The notes under the pieces were generated by a model. That model was given only the letters and a program-made list of their open reading frames with translations. It was not told the DNA's origin and made no database searches. The position numbers were made by a program, and so were the translations under genes. Positions 9,128 through 18,696 of a stretch of 35,386 nt of DNA are shown piece by piece. Source of the DNA: Thermoflexibacter sp. (lineage in GTDB: Bacteria > Bacteroidota > Bacteroidia > Cytophagales > Thermoflexibacteraceae); assembly GCA_025455345.1 (NCBI GenBank), contig JALOMS010000001.1, positions 1 through 35,386 of the forward strand, in the 5' to 3' direction. Positions within the stretch are counted from its first letter, which is position 1. Each line of letters begins with the position of its first letter.

Positions 9128-9243
9128 TAAGTAATTGTGCATTTTTAATGTAAAATATGCTTTGGCGTGTTTAGTTTATCATCAAATACTGGCACACCCT
9201 AAAGGGCATGCTACAGTGTCGATTTAATTTGCACACTTACTTA
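9128..9243. repeat. MITE-like element, copy 2 (116 bp)
   Basis: 9128-9141 taagtaattgtgca versus 9230-9243 tgcacacttactta (13/14 inverted); right 33 bp is 31/33 identical to 5099-5131. Confidence 0.65.
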
Positions 9244-9407
9244 AATGCTATCTAAGCCAATAGAAAAATATACAAACAATTACACTTAGATACACTTTTT
9301 TATCATTAGCAAAGATACAAAATCCTTTGCTCAAAGTAGTTTACAAATTTATTTTATACTTTATGAATATATTTTATTCTTAAGGAAATCAATATATTAA
9401 CACTTCT

Positions 9408-10046
9408 ATGTCTGACAAATTTTCTCTTATTCTCAAATACTTTCCTATACTAACGGAAAAACAAAAATTACTTTTTGACCAGATGTTTGACCTTTATCAA
9501 ACTTGGAACGAGAAGATAAATGTTATTTCTCGCAAAGATATGGATAATTTTTATGAAAGACATGTGCTTCACGCTTTGGGGATAGCTAAAGTTATTCATT
9601 TTAAAGCGCATACACGCGTGATAGACGTAGGTACGGGGGGAGGCTTCCCAGGCATTCCCTTAGCTATTTTTTTTCCAGAAGTCAAGTTTCATCTCATAGA
9701 CTCAATAGCAAAAAAAATAAAGGTAGTCGAAGATGTAATTTTGAAATTAGGTCTGGAAAATATTTCCTGCCAACAAATTCGCTCCGAAAATCTCAAAAAC
9801 AAGTATGATTTCATTGTTAGTAGGGCAGTTGCAGACATTGGCACTTTTTATCAACAGACCAAACATTTGATAAACTCTCAAGGCAATAATGACTTACCTA
9901 ATGGCTTTTTAATGTTGAAAGGAGGAGATTTGGCATCAGAGTTTGCTAATGTGAAGCAATATTTTAAGTTTTACGAACTCAAAAATTTTTATGAAGAAGA
10001 GTTTTTTGCAACAAAGAAAATAGCCTACCTCAAACAGGACAAATAA
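9408..10046 (+). CDS. rsmG: 16S rRNA (guanine-N7) methyltransferase RsmG
   Basis: 'NVISRKDMDNFYERHVLHALGIAK', 'VIDVGTGGGFPGIPLAIFFPEVKFHLIDSIAKKIKVVEDV', 'VSRAVAD'. Confidence 0.95.
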   Translation: MSDKFSLILKYFPILTEKQKLLFDQMFDLYQTWNEKINVISRKDMDNFYERHVLHALGIAKVIHFKAHTRVIDVGTGGGFPGIPLAIFFPEVKFHLIDSIAKKIKVVEDVILKLGLENISCQQIRSENLKNKYDFIVSRAVADIGTFYQQTKHLINSQGNNDLPNGFLMLKGGDLASEFANVKQYFKFYELKNFYEEEFFATKKIAYLKQDK

Positions 10047-10079
10047 AAAACTCTTGCTTTATAGTGAAACAAGAGTTTT
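10047..10079. terminator. Bidirectional hairpin terminator between rsmG and rpsT
   Basis: AAAACTCTTG...CAAGAGTTTT, 10-bp arms flanked by A/T tracts in a convergent gap. Confidence 0.85.
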
Positions 10080-10115
10080 AAGGTATATTTTGGGATTAGC
10101 TAAAAAGTAAAATGA

Positions 10116-10376
10116 TTAAGCCGCTCCTAATCTATTGACAAATTTTGCTAATCTTGATTTCTTGTGTGCTGCATTATTTTTATGAATGATATTTTTCTTT
10201 ACTAACTTATCAATCATAGAATGAACTGTTTTCAACAGAACTTGAGCTTCAGCTTTGTCTTCTGTTTCTGTAAGTCTTCTGATAAAAGTACGCGCAGTTT
10301 TATGTTGGTATCTATTTCTCAAACGCTTGCGCTCGTCAGACCTAATTTTTTTAATTGCAGATTTATGATTCGCCAT
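10116..10376 (-). CDS. rpsT: 30S ribosomal protein S20
   Basis: 'MANHKSAIKKIRSDERKRLRNRYQHKTARTFIRRL' and 'HKNNAAHKKSRLAKFVNRL'. Confidence 0.98.
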   Translation of the reverse strand: MANHKSAIKKIRSDERKRLRNRYQHKTARTFIRRLTETEDKAEAQVLLKTVHSMIDKLVKKNIIHKNNAAHKKSRLAKFVNRLGAA

Positions 10377-10432
10377 TACCTTTTATATTTTTAAAACTAA
10401 ATAATTCTTTGTCCTTTCAAAATTTTGGACTG

Positions 10433-10464
10433 CAAAGTTAGTACAATAAATCTGTTTTTGCAAA
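10433..10464 (-). promoter_or_regulatory. Bacteroidetes-type promoter TTTG-N20-TAACTTTG for rpsT
   Basis: Plus strand CAAAGTTA (10433-10440) and CAAA (10461-10464) with a 20-nt spacer, upstream of the rpsT ATG. Confidence 0.7.
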
Positions 10465-10479
10465 AAACTTCTTATTTTT

Positions 10480-11241
10480 TTAAGGCTGTGCTTCTTTTTT
10501 ATCTTTGTCTATTCTTTTTATTTGTTTGAAAGTTCCATTTTTTTGGATTTGATACCAACTTTCTCTATAATATCTTGTATCATTTTCACCAGAAGTAGTA
10601 AGTATGAAAGGTGATTCTTGGGTGAAAGTATGAGATTGGGCAAAAGTATTATCATAATTAATATCTATAAAATGTAGGTCATTTTTTGAAACAAACCTTA
10701 CGTACCTATATTCGCTCTGCTGTATATTTTGTGTACTTTCTTCTGATTCGTAACTATTCCGATAAGAAAGCAATATGCCGTCTATATACTTGCCATCTTT
10801 ACCATAATTAAGCAAGTAATATTTCCACTTTTGCGTAGGGTCACCTTCGGCATCCACAGAAATAACAACAGAGTAAAAATCAGGGCTAAGAGGAATAGAA
10901 AAAGCAGAATGACAAGTAAGAAATTGATTATCACCTACATTTCTATTAAAACTTACCTTTTTTAAATCTTGGTCAATAAAGACATTGTTTTGTAAAAATT
11001 CTTGGAAATAGGCTACATTGATTTCTGCACCTCCCTGAAAATCAGCACCATTATTAGTATCTATACTTTCTATGATTGCTGTCTTTGGAGGAAATAGCTC
11101 TAAAAATTGCTCAAATGTGGTATTTGCTAAAACATCTTGCTCTTTCTCTATATTTTTAGCGCACGATAGCATTGCTAAAGAGATGAAAATAAAAGCCAAA
11201 AGCCTAAAATAGTGAGTTAATTTGAAACAATCTGTGTCCAT
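10480..11241 (-). CDS. Hypothetical lipoprotein
   Basis: N-terminal hydrophobic segment with lipobox-like 'LAMLSCAKN'; no family recognised. Confidence 0.7.
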   Translation of the reverse strand: MDTDCFKLTHYFRLLAFIFISLAMLSCAKNIEKEQDVLANTTFEQFLELFPPKTAIIESIDTNNGADFQGGAEINVAYFQEFLQNNVFIDQDLKKVSFNRNVGDNQFLTCHSAFSIPLSPDFYSVVISVDAEGDPTQKWKYYLLNYGKDGKYIDGILLSYRNSYESEESTQNIQQSEYRYVRFVSKNDLHFIDINYDNTFAQSHTFTQESPFILTTSGENDTRYYRESWYQIQKNGTFKQIKRIDKDKKEAQP

Positions 11242-11860
11242 AGTAATAGTTTGTTTTGATATTTTTATAACAAGAGTAATATAGATTATTTTTTTTTCTA
11301 AATTACGTATTTTTAAGCAAAAAAGTTGAAAAAATTACGTCTTTTTTTAGATAATTATTTATTAATTTATTTGATGATGATTAAAAGGAAGAAGAGGAAT
11401 AAGAATTTTTAGAATAGTAAGTGTAGGCAAAGCTATATGGAAGGGAGTAAGCAAATCAAAAGCAACTTTTATGAGTAAAGTATCTTGATAATCAATTTTT
11501 TATAAATATAATTTGTCAAAGTTTTTTGCCTAACTATCCGTCAAAAATAGCATAAGATTACCTATATGAAATAATTTTTGTGTCTATTTGCTATAAAATA
11601 ATAGGATAACTATTAAATTTGATAACATAAAAATAGAATATTTTATCATATAATTTTTTGAACAATTATCTAAATCATACAGCTTATATAATGAAAATGT
11701 ACAGATGAGGTATTTTATTGATTACATTTTAAGTAATAAAGCAACATTAGTTTGTGTTATTTAAAATATAAAAAATAAGTATCATATAGTGTTTATCAAT
11801 AATTTAATTTATAACTACTCAAGACTATTTAATTGCCTTTATCATTAAATCGAGAAGAAA

Positions 11861-14800
11861 ATGAAAAAACTACTCCCTTTGATTGCCTTACTCATGCTTT
11901 GTGCGTGTGGAGGCGAAGAAAAAACGCAAACGATTGCAAAAAATGATTACGATAAACTCTCGGACGCTGAAAAGCGACACGCAGACAACGCCTTGGCTGG
12001 CTTAGAAACCAAAGAAGGTTTGGTAACTCAGCTTTTTGCCGCAGAGCCTAAACTGATGAATCCCACCAATATAGACGTGGATTCCAAAGGTAGAATTTGG
12101 GTGTGCGAGGGCTATAACTACCGTATGCACCTCAATCCCAATAATCCCGTACACAACGAAGGCGACCGTATCATCATTTTGGAAGACAAAAACGGAGATG
12201 GTGTTTCGGACGAAACCAAAGTGTTTTACCAAGGGACAGACGTAAATTCGGCACTTGGGATTTGCGTTTTGGGCAATAAAGTCATAGTTTCTTGTAGTCC
12301 CAATATTTTTGTACTGACCGATACCAATGGTGATGACAAGGCAGATACCAAAGAAATTTTGTTCAAAACACAAGGCGGTTTCCAACACGACCATGCCGTT
12401 CATGCGGTTAGTTTTGGGCATGATGGCAAGCTCTACTTCAACTTTGGCAATGACGGCAAGGCATTGTTGGACAAGGATAGCGTAGTCATCAATGACCAAT
12501 TTGGCAGACCAATTATTGCAGATACCAAACTCTACCAAGAGGGCATGGTGTTCCGTTGCGATTTGGACGGAAAAAATGTGGAGGTTTTAGGCTACAATTT
12601 TAGAAATAATTACGAAGTGGCAATGGACTCTTACGGTACACTTTGGCAGTCAGATAATGACGATGATGGTAATAAAGGCGTGAGAATCAACTATGTAATG
12701 GAATACGGTAACTTTGGTTTCAAAGACCAAATGACAGGCGCAAGCTGGCAAGCAAGGCGCACCAACTTGGAAAAAGAAATTCCCTTGCGCCACTGGCACT
12801 TGAACGACCCTGGCGTAGTCCCTAATCTCTTGCAAACAGGCGCAGGTTCGCCTACGGGTTTGCTGGTCTATGAAGGAAATTTACTTCCACAAGAGTTTCA
12901 AAATCAGGTCATTCACTGCGATGCGGGTCCTAATGTGGTGCGCGCTTACCCTGTAACTAATGATGGTGCAGGGTATAAGGCAACCATGGTAAATATTTTG
13001 CAAGGCACGAAAGACCAATGGTTTAGACCTGCGGACGTGTGTGTAGCACCTGACGGCTCGTTGATAGTGGCAGACTGGTATGACCCTGGCGTGGGTGGAC
13101 ACCAAGTAGGCGACTTGGATAGAGGAAGACTTTACAGAATTACTGTTCCCGACAAGCAAAAATATGAAGTTCCTGCTTTTGACCTTTCTACGCCCGAAAA
13201 AGCCATAGAAGCACTGAAAAGTCCTAACATGGCAACGCGCTATTTGGCTTGGACAAAGCTGAACGAAATGCAAGAACAAGCAGAAACTGCTTTGGCAACT
13301 ATTTGGAAAAATGACTCCAACCCACGCATGAAAGCGCGTGCCTTGTGGTTGCTCTCTAAAATCAAAGGCAAAGGCGAAAACTATGTGAACGAAGCATTGA
13401 AAAGCGAAAATCCTGATTTGAAAATGGCAGGAATTAGAGCAGGGAAAGAATTGAAAATGAATTTATTACCTGCTTATCAGACTTTGGCAAAAGACCCTTC
13501 GCCACAAGTAAGACGCGAAGTTGCGCTTGCGCTTAGAAACAACAAAGCACCCGAAGCCGCAGAAATTTGGGCAGAATTGGCGACACAGCACAATGGCGAC
13601 CGTTGGTATTTGGAGGCTTTGGGGATAGGTGCAGATGAGCAGTGGGATAGCTTTTTAGAGGCGTATTTGAAGCGTGTAGGTGAGGACTGGAACAAAGACA
13701 TTATTTGGAGAAGTAGGGCGAAGAAAACGCCTACCATGCTTGCCAAGATGATTCAAGGAAGCAAAGGAGAGGAAAAATTGCGCTATTTCAGAGCATTCGA
13801 TTTCCAAAAAGACAATACCAAGCAAAATGTATTACTCACGCTTTTTGACGCAAACCATGCAGAGCAAGGCGAAATTGACAACTTGGTTTTGAGGCACTTA
13901 GACAAAAATGTACCTAAAACACCTAAGTTGAAAAAGGCATTGGAAGCGGCATTGCTTTCTACCAAAGGTACGTTAGATTTTGTAGATTTGGTAAACCAAT
14001 TTGAACTAAAAGACCAATATCCTGCCCTCATGGAACTGATTTTCACCAAATCGGATAGCATAGAAGCAAGCGAAGGCGCGAAAATATTGATGAAAAAAGG
14101 AGGGAAGGATTTACTTGCCAAAGCACTGAAAGACAAGGACAACCAAAAAGTGAGAAGTACGTTAAACGTGTTGGGCAAATTGGACAGTGAAGAATCCAGA
14201 GAACTGATTTCCAGTGTGATGAACAACGAAGAATACGAAATGGCTACGCGCGCCTTGGCTTTGGAAAAGTACGGCGCAGGTTGGGGCGGGCAAGAGCAAC
14301 TTTGGAAGTTAGTCAAAGAAAGTAAGCTCAAAAAAGACTTAGAACCTACTGCTAAACAGGTACTTACCTCCGCTTGGCGCGCAGACATCAAAAGTGAAGC
14401 AAGTAAGTTTTACGGCGGCGAAACTGCCCAAGAAACCTCACCCATTGCCAAGTTAGTGTCGCAAACAGGCGATGCAAGCAAAGGAAAAGCGGTTTACACC
14501 CAATACTGCGCCCAATGCCACCAAGTAAAGGGCGAAGGCACAGATTTTGGTCCCAAGCTATCCGAAATCGGGACAAAACTGCCCAAAGAAGGGCTTTACA
14601 AGTCCATTTTGAAACCCAACGAAGGCATTAGCTTTGGTTACGAAGGCTTTGTATTCAAACTGAAAAGTGGAACTACGCTTGTGGGCGTGATTTCCAGCAA
14701 AACGGAAACGGACATTGATGTAAAGCAAGTAGGCGGTACAGTTACTAAAATCCAAAAAGCAGATATTGCAGAGCAAAAAGAATACGATGGCTCGCTTATG

Positions 14801-14875
14801 CCTGCTTTCCAACTCCCTGAAAAAGAACTGATTGACTTGGTAGAGTATTTGAGTGGATTGAAGAAGACGAGTTAG
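11861..14875 (+). CDS. PVC-type heme-binding CxxCH lipoprotein (NHL/PQQ-dehydrogenase-like propeller, HEAT repeats, C-terminal cytochrome c)
   Basis: Lipobox 'LLMLCACGG', propeller motifs 'NPTNIDVDSKGRIWVCEGYNYR', HEAT-like helices, C-terminal 'YTQYCAQCHQVKGEGTDFGPKLSEIG'. Confidence 0.9.
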   Translation: MKKLLPLIALLMLCACGGEEKTQTIAKNDYDKLSDAEKRHADNALAGLETKEGLVTQLFAAEPKLMNPTNIDVDSKGRIWVCEGYNYRMHLNPNNPVHNEGDRIIILEDKNGDGVSDETKVFYQGTDVNSALGICVLGNKVIVSCSPNIFVLTDTNGDDKADTKEILFKTQGGFQHDHAVHAVSFGHDGKLYFNFGNDGKALLDKDSVVINDQFGRPIIADTKLYQEGMVFRCDLDGKNVEVLGYNFRNNYEVAMDSYGTLWQSDNDDDGNKGVRINYVMEYGNFGFKDQMTGASWQARRTNLEKEIPLRHWHLNDPGVVPNLLQTGAGSPTGLLVYEGNLLPQEFQNQVIHCDAGPNVVRAYPVTNDGAGYKATMVNILQGTKDQWFRPADVCVAPDGSLIVADWYDPGVGGHQVGDLDRGRLYRITVPDKQKYEVPAFDLSTPEKAIEALKSPNMATRYLAWTKLNEMQEQAETALATIWKNDSNPRMKARALWLLSKIKGKGENYVNEALKSENPDLKMAGIRAGKELKMNLLPAYQTLAKDPSPQVRREVALALRNNKAPEAAEIWAELATQHNGDRWYLEALGIGADEQWDSFLEAYLKRVGEDWNKDIIWRSRAKKTPTMLAKMIQGSKGEEKLRYFRAFDFQKDNTKQNVLLTLFDANHAEQGEIDNLVLRHLDKNVPKTPKLKKALEAALLSTKGTLDFVDLVNQFELKDQYPALMELIFTKSDSIEASEGAKILMKKGGKDLLAKALKDKDNQKVRSTLNVLGKLDSEESRELISSVMNNEEYEMATRALALEKYGAGWGGQEQLWKLVKESKLKKDLEPTAKQVLTSAWRADIKSEASKFYGGETAQETSPIAKLVSQTGDASKGKAVYTQYCAQCHQVKGEGTDFGPKLSEIGTKLPKEGLYKSILKPNEGISFGYEGFVFKLKSGTTLVGVISSKTETDIDVKQVGGTVTKIQKADIAEQKEYDGSLMPAFQLPEKELIDLVEYLSGLKKTS

Positions 14876-14888
14876 GAAAGAAAACTTT

Positions 14889-14926
14889 AGAGGAGTTCCA
14901 CTTTTTTAAAAAAGTGGAACTCCTCT
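14889..14926. terminator. Perfect 19-bp inverted repeat (AGAGGAGTTCCACTTTTTT/AAAAAAGTGGAACTCCTCT)
   Basis: 38-bp palindrome just after the stop of the 1004-aa gene. Confidence 0.8.
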
Positions 14927-14956
14927 TTGTAAAAAGAGCAAAATAGCCTATATTTG
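14926..14956 (+). promoter_or_regulatory. Bacteroidetes-type promoter TTTG-N19-TATATTTG
   Basis: TTTG at 14926-14929, TATATTTG at 14949-14956, 19-nt spacer, 25 nt before the ATG at 14982. Confidence 0.7.
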
Positions 14957-14981
14957 ATAAGATTTGTAAACAAAAGGGACT

Positions 14982-15620
14982 ATGGCAAAGAAACTTAAAA
15001 ATACAATTTCATTAACAGATGTAGCGAATGTAATAGAGAAATTAGACCTCTACACAACAAGAGAATGTAAACATCTGCAAGTCTGGTGGGAAAACAAGGG
15101 GGCTATTTCTCCTATATATGAAATTTTGTTAGAACAAAGGCGCAAAGAGTTGGAAATTAACCTAAGTGCTTGGAACGAAGAGGAACTAAAAATGGAGTTT
15201 GTCAGTCCTGTTTTCCAAGCAAGTGAGCTGAATATAGAGGGTAAAATAAAGGTTTTTTATGAAAGACCCTTAGAGGCTACCCTACAAGGCTACGAATTTG
15301 CTGTAATTTGTGATTGTATAGTAGCAACACCTACACAGGCTGGCAGACCGCAAAATCCCTATTTTTTCTTACAAGAATTTAAAAAAGCAAAAGGGGACAC
15401 CATAGACCCCGAAGCACAGATGTTAGTAGCCATGCTGATAGCACAGCAGAAAAACAACAATAATAAGCCTATCTATGGTGGCTGGTTTAGGGGGGAAAAT
15501 TGGCATTTTACGACCCTGAACGGGAACGAATACTGCACTGCGCCTACTTTGTTTGCGACAAGGAAGGAAGACTTGCAACAGATTGTCTATATGCTACAAT
15601 ACCTTAAAACACTGGTTTGA
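14982..15620 (+). CDS. Hypothetical protein, possible PD-(D/E)XK nuclease fold
   Basis: 'FAVICDCIVATPTQAGRPQNPYFFLQEFKKAKGD...DPEAQMLVAMLIAQ' resembles D...ExK plus a following Q-containing helix. Confidence 0.6.
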   Translation: MAKKLKNTISLTDVANVIEKLDLYTTRECKHLQVWWENKGAISPIYEILLEQRRKELEINLSAWNEEELKMEFVSPVFQASELNIEGKIKVFYERPLEATLQGYEFAVICDCIVATPTQAGRPQNPYFFLQEFKKAKGDTIDPEAQMLVAMLIAQQKNNNNKPIYGGWFRGENWHFTTLNGNEYCTAPTLFATRKEDLQQIVYMLQYLKTLV

Positions 15621-15623
15621 AAA

Positions 15624-15660
15624 CAAAAGGAGCAAACTTTTGGAAAGTTTGCTCCTTTTG
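15624..15660. terminator. 17-bp stem hairpin terminator
   Basis: CAAAAGGAGCAAACTTT-TGG-AAAGTTTGCTCCTTTTG immediately after the 14982 CDS. Confidence 0.85.
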
Positions 15661-15711
15661 TTTTGGAAAAAATAATAAATTGCTGAACTCTCAAATAAAA
15701 GTGATACGAAA

Positions 15712-17223
15712 ATGAAAAAAGTATTTTTAGTGATAGTTTTTTTCCTATCCGTTTCTTGCTTGTGGGCGCAGTCCCAAACAAATACCCAACCTAACGTAGT
15801 AATTATTTATGCTGACGATATTGGCTATGGAGATTTAAGCTGTTATCAGCCTAAAAACAGAGTAAAAACACCCAATACAGACAAGTTAGCAAGCCAAGGT
15901 CTGCGGTGTATGCGCGCCTATACCTCCTCTGCTACCTGCACGCCCTCACGCTATTCGCTCATGACAGGCGAATATGCGTGGCGAAAAAATGGTACAAATG
16001 TGCTTCCTGGCGATGCTCCTGCGCTCATTAAATCGGGTCGTCAAACACTTGCCTCTATTTTTCAAAAAGCAAACTACCAAACAGGAATTGTGGGTAAATG
16101 GCACTTAGGTTTGGGCGGTGCAGAGGGCGCAGATTGGAACGGAGAAATCAAAGAAACACCCAACGACATTGGGTTTGGTTACTCTTTTATCTTGGCAGCA
16201 ACAGGCGACCGAGTACCTACGGTTTATGTAGAAAACAGAAAAGTAGTAGGACTGGATAGCAAAGAACCTATCCAAGTCAGTTACAAAGAAAAAGTAGGCA
16301 ATGAACCCACAGGGCGTGAAAATCCTGAACTTTTAAAAATGAAACCTTCTCATGGGCATGATTTTACCATTGTAAACGGAGTGAGCAGGATTGGCTACAT
16401 GGCAGGTGGCAAAGCCGCAAGATGGATAGACGAGGACATGGCAGACATCTTTACCCAAAAAGCAGTGAAATTTATAGAACAAAATAGAGAAAAGCCATTT
16501 TTCTTATATTTCTCTACACACGATATTCACGTGCCGCGTATGCCTCATGCGCGCTTTGTAGGCAAGAGCGGCATGGGCGCAAGAGGTGATGCCCTCTTAG
16601 AATTTGATTGGTCGGTGGGTGAAATTATGAATGTGCTTGATAAATATGGATTGACTGAAAATACCATTGTCATTTTGTCGAGCGATAATGGGGCAGTACT
16701 TGACGATGGCTACCAAGACAAAGCCGTAGAACTACTTGGTCAGCACTATCCTTTTGCAGGTTTGCGAGGGGGCAAGGGGAGTATATTTGAGGCAGGAACA
16801 CGCGTGCCATTCATTGTTCGCTACCCTGCTAAGGTAAAAAAAGGCGTTTCTCATGCAAAAATTAGCCAAGTCGACCTCTTGGCAAGTTTTGCTACTCTGT
16901 TAGGGCAAGAAATCAATCAAAATGAAGTGAAAGACTCTCAAAATCAATTAAATGCTTTACTTGGGAAAGATAAAAAAGGGCGAGAACTCGTTATACAGCA
17001 CGCAGGGACTTGGGCTATCCAAGATAGGACTTGGAAATACATAGAGCCAAGCAACAAAAATAAAATGAATGTGGACATCAATATAGAATTGGGCAATAAC
17101 CCAGAACCACAGCTTTATCATTTGGGGAAAGACCCAAGTGAGCAGGAAAATCTGGCAGACAAATACCCTGAACAGCTAAAAAGATTAGTAGAACTATTGG
17201 GAAAAGTGAAACAAGGCAGCTAA
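15712..17223 (+). CDS. Secreted sulfatase (arylsulfatase, Cys-type)
   Basis: Signal peptide 'MKKVFLVIVFFLSVSCLWAQ'; 'PNVVIIYADDIGYGDLSCY', formylglycine motif 'CTPSRYSLMTG', 'GKWHLG', 'SSDNGAV'. Confidence 0.95.
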   Translation: MKKVFLVIVFFLSVSCLWAQSQTNTQPNVVIIYADDIGYGDLSCYQPKNRVKTPNTDKLASQGLRCMRAYTSSATCTPSRYSLMTGEYAWRKNGTNVLPGDAPALIKSGRQTLASIFQKANYQTGIVGKWHLGLGGAEGADWNGEIKETPNDIGFGYSFILAATGDRVPTVYVENRKVVGLDSKEPIQVSYKEKVGNEPTGRENPELLKMKPSHGHDFTIVNGVSRIGYMAGGKAARWIDEDMADIFTQKAVKFIEQNREKPFFLYFSTHDIHVPRMPHARFVGKSGMGARGDALLEFDWSVGEIMNVLDKYGLTENTIVILSSDNGAVLDDGYQDKAVELLGQHYPFAGLRGGKGSIFEAGTRVPFIVRYPAKVKKGVSHAKISQVDLLASFATLLGQEINQNEVKDSQNQLNALLGKDKKGRELVIQHAGTWAIQDRTWKYIEPSNKNKMNVDINIELGNNPEPQLYHLGKDPSEQENLADKYPEQLKRLVELLGKVKQGS

Positions 17224-17324
17224 TTTGTAAATTGATAAAAAGAAGTATAAACTTAACAGCGTATCAAACATTCCAAAAGTTTGCTCCTTTTGCTTGATTT
17301 TCGTAAATTCGCCTTTAAAAGTCC

Positions 17325-18461
17325 ATGATTTACTTAGACAACAACGCCACTACAAAAATAGATGAAGAAGTGCTTGCCTTTGCCTTGCCTTTCCTCACTA
17401 CCAACTTTGCCAATGCGTCAAGTACGCACCGCTTTGGGCTTGTTGCCAATGAAGCAGTTAAAAACGCAAGAAAACAAGTCTGTACGCTACTCAATTGCGA
17501 ACCCAATGAAATCGTCTTTACTTCTGGCGCAACAGAAGCAATCAATTTGGTTATCAAGGGCTTGCAAAGCGTTCCTAATCGCAAACACATCATCACCGTA
17601 CAGACGGAACATACTGCTGTTTTGGACACTTGCGTCTATATGGAAAGTATTGGCTATGAGGTAACTTACCTCCCCGTACAGCGCAGTGGACTACTCGATT
17701 TGGGTTTATTGAAAGAGCATATTACAGAAAATACCTTGCTTGTTTGTGTGATGTTTGCCAACAACGAAATAGGCACGATTCAGCCTATCAAGCAGATAGC
17801 AGACTTGGCACATGAAAAAGGGGCATATTTTTTTACAGACGCAACCCAAGCAGTTGGCAAAATTCCTGTCAAAGTGAACGATTTGGGTGTGGACTTTTTA
17901 GCATTTTCGGGGCATAAGTTACACGCTCCCAAAGGCATAGGCGCGCTCTATGTGCGGGCGCAAGCAGGACGCAAGGCACACCTCACGCCTTTACAGCATG
18001 GCGGTGGGCATGAAAAAGGCTTGCGAAGCGGTACGCTCAATGTGTTCGGCATCGTAGGTTTGGGTCAGGCGTGTGAAGTAGCTCAAAAAAACATGGAAAA
18101 AAATACCACCAAAATTGCTGAAATGCGCGATTTTTTAGAAAAGGAACTTTTGAAAATAGAAAACACTTTTGTAAATGGAAATATAGAAAATCGCCTACCA
18201 AACACCACCAATATTTGCTTTGAAGGGGCAGACAGCGAGGCAATAATTTTGGGCTTGGAAGACATTGCCGTTTCCAACGGTTCGGCGTGTACATCTATGA
18301 AAATAGAACCTTCTCACGTACTCAAAGCTATCGGGCTAACGGACGAGCAGGCTTTCCAATCTATTCGCCTAAGCCTGAGCAAGCACAACACGATGGAAGA
18401 GATGAAAATAGCCGCAGAGAAAATCACTAAATTGGTAAGGGAATTGAGGGAAATGTTGTAA
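17325..18461 (+). CDS. Cysteine desulfurase (NifS/IscS/DndA-like)
   Basis: 'MIYLDNNATTKID', 'FTSGATEAINLVIKG', PLP lysine 'AFSGHKLHAPKGIGALYV', catalytic Cys 'SNGSACTS'. Confidence 0.95.
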   Translation: MIYLDNNATTKIDEEVLAFALPFLTTNFANASSTHRFGLVANEAVKNARKQVCTLLNCEPNEIVFTSGATEAINLVIKGLQSVPNRKHIITVQTEHTAVLDTCVYMESIGYEVTYLPVQRSGLLDLGLLKEHITENTLLVCVMFANNEIGTIQPIKQIADLAHEKGAYFFTDATQAVGKIPVKVNDLGVDFLAFSGHKLHAPKGIGALYVRAQAGRKAHLTPLQHGGGHEKGLRSGTLNVFGIVGLGQACEVAQKNMEKNTTKIAEMRDFLEKELLKIENTFVNGNIENRLPNTTNICFEGADSEAIILGLEDIAVSNGSACTSMKIEPSHVLKAIGLTDEQAFQSIRLSLSKHNTMEEMKIAAEKITKLVRELREML

Positions 18462-18486
18462 ATTTGTAGAAGAAGAAATAAACAAT

Positions 18487-18696
18487 ATGATAACAGAAAC
18501 AAGATTAGATAAGACAAAATTTGTCATTGTTAAGAAAGGGCAAGAAATCGATGATATATTCTACTGGTTAGAACGCTTGCCAATAGAAAGAATCATTGCT
18601 TTGGAAATGATTAGAAACGAATATAATACATGGAAATATGGTACTGAACGAGGATTTCAAAGAGTTTATCAAGTTGTTAAACGACAATGGAGTTAA
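18487..18696 (+). CDS. Small partner protein (69 aa) of the nucleotidyltransferase; possible antitoxin/toxin pair member
   Basis: 'EIDDIFYWLERLPIERIIALEMIRNEYNTWKYG...RVYQVV' resembles small proteins usually found upstream of DUF6036 nucleotidyltransferases; overlaps the next gene by 59 nt. Confidence 0.65.
   Translation: MITETRLDKTKFVIVKKGQEIDDIFYWLERLPIERIIALEMIRNEYNTWKYGTERGFQRVYQVVKRQWS

Noticed and set aside
12002-14812. Series of antisense ORFs (12002-12538, 12650-12835, 12881-13279, 13477-13746, 13783-14391, 14388-14576, 14558-14812)
   Set aside because: Opposite a well-supported 1004-aa protein; no recognisable domains.
17330-18294. Alternative-frame ORFs in the cysteine desulfurase gene (17362-17664 +, 17330-17629 -, 18037-18294 -)
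   Set aside because: Shadow ORFs over a full-length PLP enzyme with all active-site motifs.
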